DNA of 9,803 nt from Mariprofundaceae bacterium (lineage in GTDB: Bacteria; Pseudomonadota; Zetaproteobacteria; Mariprofundales; Mariprofundaceae): contig JALUXN010000228.1 of the NCBI GenBank assembly GCA_027018975.1, forward strand, positions 1-9,803, read 5' to 3'. The notes under the pieces are model-generated. The model saw only the letters and a program-made list of their open reading frames with translations, did not search any database and had not been told where the DNA came from. The translations under genes were made by a program, and so were the position numbers. This document shows positions 1 to 6,189 of the stretch, piece by piece; within the stretch, counting starts at the first letter, position 1, and every line of letters starts with the position of its first letter.

Positions 1-91
1 TCAACCAGGTGCCGGGCTTATCGGGCAGCTTGCCCGCCTTGATCAACGCATAGAGCAGGCCGAGATAGATGACCGTCAAAAATACAATCAT
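1..91 (-). CDS. N-terminus of a probable HlyD-family membrane adaptor (partial)
   Basis: Only the first 30 codons are inside the window; the rest runs off base 1. They begin MIVFLTVIYLGLLYALIKAG, followed by a KLPDKPGTW stretch, so the protein opens with one hydrophobic membrane-spanning segment. Its ATG overlaps the TGA of the upstream DUF3302 gene (ATGA), which implies translational coupling. In Escherichia coli the DUF3302 gene yiaW is followed by yiaV, an HlyD/EmrA-type periplasmic adaptor that starts with a similar single N-terminal helix. The assignment rests mainly on that neighbourhood and on the helix; the diagnostic biotinyl-lipoyl-like and coiled-coil parts are not visible. It could be another small membrane protein. 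Confidence 0.55.
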   Translation of the reverse strand, partial: MIVFLTVIYLGLLYALIKAGKLPDKPGTWL

Positions 92-417
92 GCCGCACCC
101 CCGCCCTGTTTCTCACCCTGTTCCCCTTCATGTTCAAGGCGGCGCACCTTCGCCTCCAGCGCATCCAGCCGCTGCTGTGTGGCATCGGACAGCTCGTGCT
201 GCGGCACCATCGACGCCCACACCATCGCCAGCACCCAAACGATGCCGAAGGTCATCAACAGCCCGAGCCAGCTGGCCACTGTGATCGCCTTCACCTGCGG
301 ATGATTGTTCTTCGCCGCAATCTTGCCGGGCAGCTGCCCCAGCACGATCAACCCCACCAGCAGCGAAGCGATGATCACCACAAACACCACCCATGCGAAA
401 TAGTCGATTCCTGTCAC
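88..417 (-). CDS. DUF3302 family inner-membrane protein (YiaW-like)
   Basis: A 109-residue protein with two membrane helices (about residues 5-27 and 47-68) and a short charged tail that looks coiled-coil (about 75-102). The N-terminal DYFAW and the central KNNHP...A..VA.W pattern match what I know of E. coli YiaW, and the length agrees (YiaW about 107). The family has no established biochemical function; it is typically encoded next to an HlyD-type adaptor, as seems to be the case here, and may be an accessory subunit of that system. The start is GTG at 417, chosen because an AGGGGGG ribosome-binding site sits 6 bases upstream. The ATG at 422 is out of frame and stops after two codons. Confidence 0.82.
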   Translation of the reverse strand: MTGIDYFAWVVFVVIIASLLVGLIVLGQLPGKIAAKNNHPQVKAITVASWLGLLMTFGIVWVLAMVWASMVPQHELSDATQQRLDALEAKVRRLEHEGEQGEKQGGGAA

Positions 418-423
418 GCCATA

Positions 424-430
424 CCCCCCT
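424..430 (-). promoter_or_regulatory. Ribosome-binding site for the DUF3302 gene
   Basis: On the minus strand AGGGGGG lies 6 bases before the GTG codon at 417. It supports this non-ATG start over other codons in the region. Confidence 0.6.
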
Positions 431-448
431 GCGCAGCCGGCGCACGCT

Positions 449-477
449 TTGACACAACAAAGCTCACCTGCTTGTAT
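449..477 (+). promoter_or_regulatory. Candidate sigma-70 promoter for the DUF1254/DUF1214-patatin unit
   Basis: A perfect -35 hexamer TTGACA (449-454) is followed after 17 bases by TTGTAT (472-477), which is preceded by TGC and so forms an extended -10 element. Transcription would begin near 484 and leave a leader of about 54 bases before the ATG at 538. It lies in the 120-base divergent region between the DUF3302 gene and the plus-strand unit. No equally good promoter was seen for the minus strand. Identified by eye only. Confidence 0.5.
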
Positions 478-523
478 GCCACAACCGTAGTCGAGATATT
501 GCCAATAGACAAATCACCCACGC

Positions 524-530
524 AAGGAGA
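524..530 (+). promoter_or_regulatory. Ribosome-binding site fixing the start at 538
   Basis: AAGGAGA lies 7 bases before the ATG at 538. The reading frame is open as far back as 130, but this Shine-Dalgarno site and the signal peptide that begins at 538 show that the longer frame is not the gene. Confidence 0.75.
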
Positions 531-537
531 CACACAG

Positions 538-2547
538 ATGCACCGGATCAAACAGTTCACACTGACGCTGGCCGTGGCCAGCATCGCCCTACTCGGCGGC
601 TCGCCCACGGGCTGGGCAGCCGAGCAGAGCCGGATCGTCACGCCCGACAACTTCATCCGCGCCGAATCCGACCGCATGCTCTCCGATATCGCCAAACAGG
701 CTGGCGGCGTCAATAAATTCTTCCACTTCCGCCGCGTCACACCGCTGGATCGCCAGACCGTCATCCGCATGAATCGCGACACCCTCTACTCGATGGCCAC
801 TGTCGATACCGAAGGCGGTGCCACCATCACCTTCCCCAAGATTCCCGACGGTCGCTACGCCTCCATCTATATCGTCGATAACGACCACTATGTGCCGGCG
901 GTCTTCTACACCCCCGGCGAGCACAAACTGCCGCAGGACACCAAGTACATCGGCATCGGCGTGCGCATCCAGCTCTTCAATCCGCATGACCCGAAGGAGC
1001 TGGCGCTGGTCAACAAGCTGCAGGATCAGTTCGTCATCCACGCCAAATCCGCCGACCCCTTCCCGCCGTTTAGCTGGGACAAAGCCTCGCTCGACAAACT
1101 GCGCGCGCAGTACGAAAAGGAGGGCGCTAAATACAGCAGCTACAAGGGCATGCAGGGGCCGCGCGGCAAGGTTAATGAGAAGACGCGCCATATTGCCGCA
1201 GCCGCAGCCTGGGGGCTCTTCCCCGAGTGGGACGCCACCTACCTGAACTACAACGGCAACCATCCGACCGACTCCTGCTGGCGCGCCACCTATCAGGTGC
1301 CGGAAAACAAGGCGTTCTGGTCGATCACTGTTTACGGCAAGGATGGTTTTCTGAAGAGCGACAACGCCATCGTCAACTCCTCCAACGTCAAACTGAACAA
1401 GGATGGCACCTTCACCGTCTATTACGGCTCCCGCGCCCTCTGCGGCAAAGTGGCCAACCGGCTCGACACCACGCCTGGCTGGAACTTCCTGATGCGTATC
1501 TACCGCCCCGGCAAGTCGGTACTGAACGGCCACTACAAGCTGCCCAAAGCCCAGCGCTACCTGCGCGACATGATCGAGAACTACATCCGCGAATACCCCA
1601 ATCAGGAGCAGGTGCGGATGATGAACACCTGGCTGAAGAAACATAAAAAGGGCACATTCTGGTTCACCGGCCTCGTCGATCCGAGCGACGACACAGTGAT
1701 CACCCCGCAGGCGACGGTCGATTACGGCTATAACTGGTTCAGCATCTCCGATGGTCCGGCGATCGTCAAAACGCCGACCTACGACAAATTCTTCTCCGTC
1801 TCCGTCTTCGACATGAAACACAACGTGCCGGCGGTGATCGTCAACCCGCAGAAACCGATCCTGCTGATCCGCCCGGGGCAGAAGCGGCCGAAGGGCAATT
1901 TCCATGTCGTTGAGCTGGAGACCGATCAGGGACTGGTCTTCACCCGTATGGTGGTGGTCAACAATCTGAACAAGGTGAAATCCTTGCGCAAATATTTCCG
2001 CATGCAGGGTGGTAAGGGCGATATGCACCGCGAGGTCTATCACTTTTCACCGGCCATCGAAAAAGCGGCACTCGGCATCATCAAAGGCTCGCTCAACTAC
2101 GTGAATCCCGATGTCGCCTTCGGCCAGAAATCGGGCGATGCTGGCATGATCACGCTGGCTGCCGGTGTGATGCTGGGGCAGCTGGGCACACCTGCTGACA
2201 CCGTGCGCTACGGCCTGATTCTGGCCGATGCGCATGGCAAGCCGTTCAACGGCCACGATAGCTACCGGCTCACCGTACCGGCCGGCATCGTGCACAAGAA
2301 CGGCTACTTTTCGGTGACATTGTACGGCACGGACAACAAACTGCTCATCCCGAACAAGCAACATATCTACGACCGCACCACCTACACCGCCAAAGCCAAC
2401 CGTGACGGCACCTACACCATCACCCTGAGCCCCGACGGCGCAGGCAAAAACGGCATCCCCACCGGTGGCAAACCGTTCTACGGCATCCTGCGCGCCTATG
2501 TGCCGGTCAAGGGCGCAGATATGACGGTGAAGGTGGAGAATCTGTAA
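538..2547 (+). CDS. Exported tandem DUF1254/DUF1214 protein
   Basis: A 669-residue protein with a Sec signal peptide (basic MHRIK, hydrophobic core to about residue 21, likely cleavage after GWA at 27), so probably periplasmic. The first half carries a DUF1254-like region with the MNRDTLYS motif (78-85), where the family shows NxDTxYS, then a DUF1214-like region with AFWSITVY (259-266) and PGWNFLMRIYRP (from 313), closing on HYKLP. The second half repeats the plan in diverged form: DYGYNWFS (395-402) and VFDM..NVPAV stand for the DUF1254 part, and GYFSVTLYG (589-597) with FYGILRAYVP near the end for the DUF1214 part. Typical family members have one copy of each and about 450-500 residues. The family has no firmly known activity. 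It is the first gene of a tight three-gene unit, with the next ATG only 3 bases after its stop. Start chosen from the ribosome-binding site. Confidence 0.85.
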   Translation: MHRIKQFTLTLAVASIALLGGSPTGWAAEQSRIVTPDNFIRAESDRMLSDIAKQAGGVNKFFHFRRVTPLDRQTVIRMNRDTLYSMATVDTEGGATITFPKIPDGRYASIYIVDNDHYVPAVFYTPGEHKLPQDTKYIGIGVRIQLFNPHDPKELALVNKLQDQFVIHAKSADPFPPFSWDKASLDKLRAQYEKEGAKYSSYKGMQGPRGKVNEKTRHIAAAAAWGLFPEWDATYLNYNGNHPTDSCWRATYQVPENKAFWSITVYGKDGFLKSDNAIVNSSNVKLNKDGTFTVYYGSRALCGKVANRLDTTPGWNFLMRIYRPGKSVLNGHYKLPKAQRYLRDMIENYIREYPNQEQVRMMNTWLKKHKKGTFWFTGLVDPSDDTVITPQATVDYGYNWFSISDGPAIVKTPTYDKFFSVSVFDMKHNVPAVIVNPQKPILLIRPGQKRPKGNFHVVELETDQGLVFTRMVVVNNLNKVKSLRKYFRMQGGKGDMHREVYHFSPAIEKAALGIIKGSLNYVNPDVAFGQKSGDAGMITLAAGVMLGQLGTPADTVRYGLILADAHGKPFNGHDSYRLTVPAGIVHKNGYFSVTLYGTDNKLLIPNKQHIYDRTTYTAKANRDGTYTITLSPDGAGKNGIPTGGKPFYGILRAYVPVKGADMTVKVENL

Positions 2548-2550
2548 GCG

Positions 2551-3975
2551 ATGCTGGCGCGCACACCTCGGCAGATATCGATAAAACTGCGCTGGCTCTG
2601 CGCATGCCTATGGGTGATCAGTATCATGCCCGCCCAAGGCATGGCTGCCGAGCAACCGCTCACCGCCGACGAGGCAGAGAGACTGGCTGAAGAGGCCTAT
2701 ACCTACGGCTTCGCCATTGTGGAGAATTACAAGGCGCTATTCGGCATGTGCGTCTATGGCAAGTCGCCGCAATACTCCGGCTTCAACCACTATCTGCACG
2801 GGCGCAAGCTCTTCGGCCCGCAGTACAAAACGGTCGTCTCCGCCAATAACGACACCTTCTACTCGACCACTTGGGCGGATCTGCGCGACGAGCCGCTGGT
2901 GATTCAGGTGCCGCCGACCGGCGACCGCTACTTTGTCATCCAGCTGGTCGATATGTTCACCGACAACATCGCCTATATCGGCACCCGCGCCACCGGCAAA
3001 CAGGGCGGCACCTTTCTGCTCGTCGGGCCGGACAACACCATCTCCGTGCCTGCCAACAAGTTCGACCGCGTCATCACCGCGCGCAGCCGTTACGTCGCAC
3101 TGGCCACCCGCACAGCCACCGACGGCACGCCAGCCGATGCGAAACAGGTGTTCGCGCTGCAGGAGAAACTCAAACTGATCCCTCTGCACCAATATCTGGG
3201 CAAGCCACCCTTTCCGGTCACGCTGCAGATGCCGGAGTTTCCTGTTTACAACGCCAAACAGCTCTACGCGCAGCCGAAACTGCTCACCTACCTCAATCTA
3301 TTTTTGACTTGGGAATCGCCGACCAAGGATGAGAAGGGGCTGATGGAGCGGCTGGCGCGCATCCATGTCGGCCCGTATCAACGCTTCGACATAGCGGAGT
3401 TCCCGCCATCCGTCCAGCGCGCCATCCGGTCGGGCATCGCGCGCGCCCACAAGCGAATCGTGGCAAAGGCCGAGCATCTCGGCCAACGCATCCACGGCTG
3501 GGTGTACACACCGCCGATGGGGCATTATGGTCAGGATTACCTCTTCCGCTCGGCCGTCGCCTACAAATTCATCTACACCAACAGCCCCGAAGAGGCGATC
3601 TATCCCATCGCCGAGCGCGATAGCAAAGACCGCCCCCTGAATGGCGCCAAAGGGCGCTACATCCTCCACTTTGACGCCGATCAACTGCCGCCCGTCGATG
3701 CCTTCTGGTCGATGACCATCTACCACAGCGACACCCGCCTGATGGTGGAGAACCCCATCCACCGCTACGCCATCGGCGACCGCACCAAGGGTCTGAAATA
3801 TGAGCCCGACGGCTCACTGAACATCTACATCCAGCCACACCCACCCGCCGGCAGCAAAGCCGCCAACTGGCTACCGGCACCCAACGGCCGATTCTACATC
3901 ATCGCCCGACTCTACATGCCGAAACAATCGGCCGTGGATGGCAGCTACCGTCTGCCGCCATTGCGCCGAGAGTGA
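2551..3975 (+). CDS. Exported DUF1254/DUF1214 protein
   Basis: A 474-residue protein of usual family length. It starts with a signal peptide: basic stretch to R14, hydrophobic core about 15-26, likely cleavage after GMA at 32, leaving AEQ as in its neighbour. The DUF1254 region spans roughly 45-190 and shows NNDTFYSTTW (99-108) followed by P.TGDRYFVIQLVDM. The DUF1214 region is in the last 120 residues, with AFWSMTIY and the closing FYIIARLYMP..... GSYRLPP pattern. It is a standard single-copy relative of the upstream tandem protein, so the pair probably arose by duplication and may act on the same envelope substrate; no reaction is known. No strong ribosome-binding site precedes the ATG, so translation probably depends on the upstream gene. 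Its TGA overlaps the start of the patatin gene. Confidence 0.87.
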   Translation: MLARTPRQISIKLRWLCACLWVISIMPAQGMAAEQPLTADEAERLAEEAYTYGFAIVENYKALFGMCVYGKSPQYSGFNHYLHGRKLFGPQYKTVVSANNDTFYSTTWADLRDEPLVIQVPPTGDRYFVIQLVDMFTDNIAYIGTRATGKQGGTFLLVGPDNTISVPANKFDRVITARSRYVALATRTATDGTPADAKQVFALQEKLKLIPLHQYLGKPPFPVTLQMPEFPVYNAKQLYAQPKLLTYLNLFLTWESPTKDEKGLMERLARIHVGPYQRFDIAEFPPSVQRAIRSGIARAHKRIVAKAEHLGQRIHGWVYTPPMGHYGQDYLFRSAVAYKFIYTNSPEEAIYPIAERDSKDRPLNGAKGRYILHFDADQLPPVDAFWSMTIYHSDTRLMVENPIHRYAIGDRTKGLKYEPDGSLNIYIQPHPPAGSKAANWLPAPNGRFYIIARLYMPKQSAVDGSYRLPPLRRE

Positions 3976-4886
3976 TGTCGCGCCAAACGAACCCATCCGT
4001 CTCACTCGTGCTCGGCAGCGGTGGCGCGCGGGGGCTGGCGCATATCGGCGTCATCCACTGGCTGGAGGAGCATGGTTACCGCATTGCATCAATTGCCGGC
4101 TCTTCGATGGGGGCGTTGATCGGCGGGGTCTATGCCGCCGGTAAGCTCGATGAGTTCGAGCGCTGGGTGCGCGCCATCAGCAAACTCGACATCCTCACCC
4201 TGCTCGATCTGTCGTGGAGCAAACATGGGCTGGTCAAGGGCGACAAGGTGATCAACACCCTGATCAATCTGGTCGGCGACATCACCATCGAGTCGCTGCC
4301 GATCCGTTACACGGCGGTGGCGGTCGATATTGATCGCGAGAAGGAGGTGTGGATCAATCGCGGCCGCCTCTTCGATGCCATCCGCGCCTCGATCTCGCTG
4401 CCGATGTTCTTCACCCCACACCGCTACAACGGCGCCGCACTGATCGACGGCGGCGTGCTCAACCCCGTACCGATCGCCCCCACCTTCGGCGACCACACCG
4501 ACCTCTGCATCGCCGTCAATCTCGCCGGCAAACTGGCAGAGGAGACAAAACCCGCCACGCCACCCGCATCCAGCAGCGAAAACGGCGGTTTCAGCGACAA
4601 AATCGGCAGCTTCATCAACCAGCTCAAGCAGAAGATCGACCTGCCACAACAGATCGACTGGGGTGCCTACGACATCGCTAACCAGGCCTTCGACGCCATG
4701 CAGAGCAGCATCGCCCGCCAAAAACTGGCCGCCTACCCGCCCGACCACACCATCGAAATCCCCCGCAACATCTGCAAAATCTTCGAATTCGACCGCGCCG
4801 ACGAACTGATCACCCTAGGCTACCAAAAAGCGCATGAACACTTTGTTGATCATCTCGCGCATAAACAAAAATCTCGAAAAGGCTGA
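3975..4886 (+). CDS. Patatin-like phospholipase (RssA-type)
   Basis: A 303-residue cytoplasmic-looking protein without a signal peptide. It has all patatin hallmarks: the glycine-rich oxyanion loop GSGGARGLAHIG (14-25), the nucleophile elbow GSSMG (42-46, Ser44), and the DGG motif (158-160) whose Asp158 completes the Ser-Asp dyad. Such enzymes hydrolyse acyl esters of lipids; the length is close to E. coli RssA (about 300). The natural substrate cannot be told. Translation starts at the ATG of a TGATG overlap with the preceding stop; a GTG three bases earlier is possible. The coupling to two exported DUF1254/DUF1214 proteins suggests a shared envelope or lipid-related role, which is inference. 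Confidence 0.9.
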   Translation: MSRQTNPSVSLVLGSGGARGLAHIGVIHWLEEHGYRIASIAGSSMGALIGGVYAAGKLDEFERWVRAISKLDILTLLDLSWSKHGLVKGDKVINTLINLVGDITIESLPIRYTAVAVDIDREKEVWINRGRLFDAIRASISLPMFFTPHRYNGAALIDGGVLNPVPIAPTFGDHTDLCIAVNLAGKLAEETKPATPPASSSENGGFSDKIGSFINQLKQKIDLPQQIDWGAYDIANQAFDAMQSSIARQKLAAYPPDHTIEIPRNICKIFEFDRADELITLGYQKAHEHFVDHLAHKQKSRKG

Positions 4887-4921
4887 ACTGCTAACATTCA
4901 ACCACTATGCGGAATTCAGCC
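4881..4921 (+). repeat. Inverted repeat at the end of the patatin gene
   Basis: GGCTGAA (4881-4887, containing the patatin stop codon) is complementary to TTCAGCC (4915-4921), separated by 27 bases. The stem is perfect over 7 pairs, but the loop is long and no T-run follows, so this is not a convincing intrinsic terminator. No better terminator was seen after this gene. Confidence 0.3.
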
Positions 4922-5034
4922 AACGCATCATAATAGAGATTCCACCCGCTCAACAGATTGTGACCATGTAACGAAAAAACGCACATTTTGGACCACTGTC
5001 CCTACCGCGCAGTAGATTTCTCATAAGTCCGACA

Positions 5035-5073
5035 GACCCCTGTAATGGTCATGGAGACCGTTTGCCAGAGGTC
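5035..5073 (+). other. Long imperfect hairpin, candidate structured leader or operator
   Basis: The outer stem pairs GACCCCTG (5035-5042) with CAGAGGTC (5066-5073), with one C-A mismatch. The inner stem pairs AATGGTC (5044-5050) with GACCGTT (5056-5062), including one T-G pair, and closes on the 5-base loop ATGGA. The two stems are separated only by a 1-base/3-base internal loop, so 29 of the 39 bases pair. No T-run follows, which argues against an intrinsic terminator. It does not match a riboswitch class that I recognise. It may be an RNA leader element or a protein-binding dyad. Confidence 0.45.
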
Positions 5074-5122
5074 GATCAACCCACTGGAGGGTGAACAACG
5101 CCGTAAAGCAGCGCTATTTCTG

Positions 5123-5149
5123 TCCAAATCATCCAAATCGTCAAATTTG
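5123..5149 (+). repeat. Three tandem 9-base near-repeats
   Basis: TCCAAATCA, TCCAAATCG and TCAAATTTG follow each other without gaps just upstream of a weak promoter candidate. The first two differ at one base; the third is more diverged. They could be helically phased contact sites for a regulator, but the number of copies is small and chance is not excluded. Confidence 0.35.
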
Positions 5150-5150
5150 C

Positions 5151-5179
5151 TTGAACTGTCCATACATACACCCTAACCT
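5151..5179 (+). promoter_or_regulatory. Weak sigma-70-like promoter candidate for the signalling operon
   Basis: TTGAAC (5151-5156) and TAACCT (5174-5179) are 17 bases apart. The -35 is reasonable and the -10 poor (three of six matches), as might be expected for an activated promoter. Transcription would start near 5186, just ahead of the ATG at 5201, giving a very short leader. Another promoter further upstream is equally possible. Confidence 0.25.
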
Positions 5180-5200
5180 ACCGCGCTGAGAGAGGTGCGT

Positions 5201-5809
5201 ATGGGTGTGAAACGTTATCTAACCACGGGTGAAGCGGCTCGCTGCTGCGGCGTGGGGATCAATACCGTCAAACGCTGGATTCAGAAGGGGGAGCTGCCGT
5301 GCGTGATCACGCCGGGCGGCCACTGGCGGATTCCGGCTGAAGCGTATGAACAGTTTATCGCGCGTTTGCAGGCGGCATCGCCGCAGCCGGCGGCCAATCA
5401 CAAAATCCTGTTGATCGAAGATGATCCGGCGATGTGCACGCTGGTAGAGGGGGCGTTTGCGCTGGCCGATTTCCCCCATACATTCGATATCGCCAACGAT
5501 GGCTACAGCGGTCTGATCAAAATCGGTGCGATGCAGCCGGATCTGATCCTGCTCGATATTATGCTGCCGGAGATCAACGGCCTTGAGCTGATGCAGCGCA
5601 TTCGCGCGTCACAAGAGGGGCATGACGCACGCATTGTGGTGATCACCGGCGCTGGCGACCGCCGTCTGGTCAAACGAGCCATCGAAGCAGCAGCGCCTGA
5701 TGCTCTATTTCACAAGCCGTTCGATACCAGTGAACTGGTAGCCACCGCGCAGGCGTTGCTCACGCAGAGCAAAGCCACACAGATTGATGCCGCGCGAAGT
5801 GCATCATGA
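5201..5809 (+). CDS. HTH (excisionase/BldC-type)-receiver response regulator
   Basis: A 202-residue protein. Residues about 5-55 form a MerR/excisionase-type winged helix-turn-helix (YLTTGEAARCCGVGINTVKRW, then the wing GGHWRIP). After a short linker comes a complete receiver domain (about 68-192) with acidic residues E73-D74-D75, phosphoacceptor Asp119 in LLDIMLP, Thr149 and Lys172 (HKPF). The output domain therefore precedes the receiver, the reverse of OmpR or NarL proteins. It is probably the DNA-binding end of the pathway encoded by this operon. The ATG at 5201 is preferred over GTG at 5195 because AGAGAGG (5189-5195) lies 5 bases before the ATG and overlaps the GTG itself. The stop overlaps the next start (ATGA). 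Confidence 0.88.
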   Translation: MGVKRYLTTGEAARCCGVGINTVKRWIQKGELPCVITPGGHWRIPAEAYEQFIARLQAASPQPAANHKILLIEDDPAMCTLVEGAFALADFPHTFDIANDGYSGLIKIGAMQPDLILLDIMLPEINGLELMQRIRASQEGHDARIVVITGAGDRRLVKRAIEAAAPDALFHKPFDTSELVATAQALLTQSKATQIDAARSAS

Positions 5810-6189
5810 GCGACGCCAAGCAGAGCGTTCTGCTCATCGATGATGACCCCCTCAATCGAGAGCTGTTTGGCGAGATTCTCGGCGAACAGTGCACAATCCA
5901 CACCGCTGGCAATATCGAAACCGCGATGCATATCATCGACAGTGAACCGCTATCGGCGATTGTCAGTGATTTCCATCTCGGCCAGTGCGATGCCACCGAG
6001 TTGTTCCAGTGGGTGCGCTCCAGCCACCCGGATCTGGCACACCGCTTTGTCCTGTTGACCGGCGATAAGGTGGCCGACCTGAGCCTCTTTGATACGCAGG
6101 CGACGGTGCTCTTCAAGCCGGTCGCCATTGATCTGCTGTTGAAGACAGTCACGAAGCTGGTAAACACTAATCGGGAGCCCACCTTATGA
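5806..6189 (+). CDS. Stand-alone receiver domain protein
   Basis: A 127-residue protein that is entirely one receiver domain: acidic cluster D12-D13-D14, phosphoacceptor Asp55 in SDFHLG, Thr85 in LLTGD and Lys104 in FKP are all present. There is no output domain, so it probably works as a phosphoryl shuttle or sink, or as a protein-protein switch like CheY or DivK. SDFHLG in place of the usual LDxxMP around the Asp is seen in a subset of receivers. The gene overlaps both neighbours by ATGA junctions, which implies coupled and possibly stoichiometric expression with the HTH-receiver and the kinase. Confidence 0.88.
   Translation: MSDAKQSVLLIDDDPLNRELFGEILGEQCTIHTAGNIETAMHIIDSEPLSAIVSDFHLGQCDATELFQWVRSSHPDLAHRFVLLTGDKVADLSLFDTQATVLFKPVAIDLLLKTVTKLVNTNREPTL

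Larger units (their letters stand above)
4887..5200. other. Gene-poor leader region upstream of the signalling operon
   Basis: About 310 bases between the patatin stop and the first signalling gene, with no protein-coding match. In order it holds a small GGAC/GTCC hairpin (4990-5001), a 10-base direct repeat CCTACCGCGC (5001-5010 and 5177-5186), each copy preceded by ACTGTCC (4995-5001 directly adjoining; 5155-5161 with 15 bases between), a long imperfect hairpin (5035-5073), a short ACCC/GGGT hairpin (5079-5092), a triplicated 9-base motif (5123-5149), a weak promoter candidate and a doubtful 43-codon ORF (5045-5176). It probably carries the operon's promoter and control sites. Confidence 0.6.

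Noticed and set aside
130..537. N-terminal extension of the first DUF1254/DUF1214 gene back to 130
   Set aside because: It overlaps the DUF3302 gene on the other strand, reads as low-complexity Arg/His/Gln sequence, and the true start at 538 has both a ribosome-binding site and a signal peptide.
589..2043. A 484-codon open frame on the minus strand opposite the tandem DUF1254/DUF1214 gene
   Set aside because: The plus strand has a signal peptide, a ribosome-binding site and family motifs across the whole span. The antisense product is His/Val/Asp-rich without a recognisable domain, as expected for the shadow of a GC-rich gene.
4089..4748. A 219-codon minus-strand frame opposite the patatin gene
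   Set aside because: The plus-strand frame carries the complete set of patatin motifs; the antisense product has no recognisable domain.
4881..4921. Intrinsic terminator after the patatin gene
   Set aside because: The 7-pair stem has a 27-base loop and no T-run follows, so it is listed only as an inverted repeat.
5027..5110. c-di-GMP (GEMM) riboswitch in the leader, suggested by the GGDEF-like domain downstream
   Set aside because: The conserved GEMM-I core sequences and tetraloop arrangement are absent; the hairpin is a single stacked stem.
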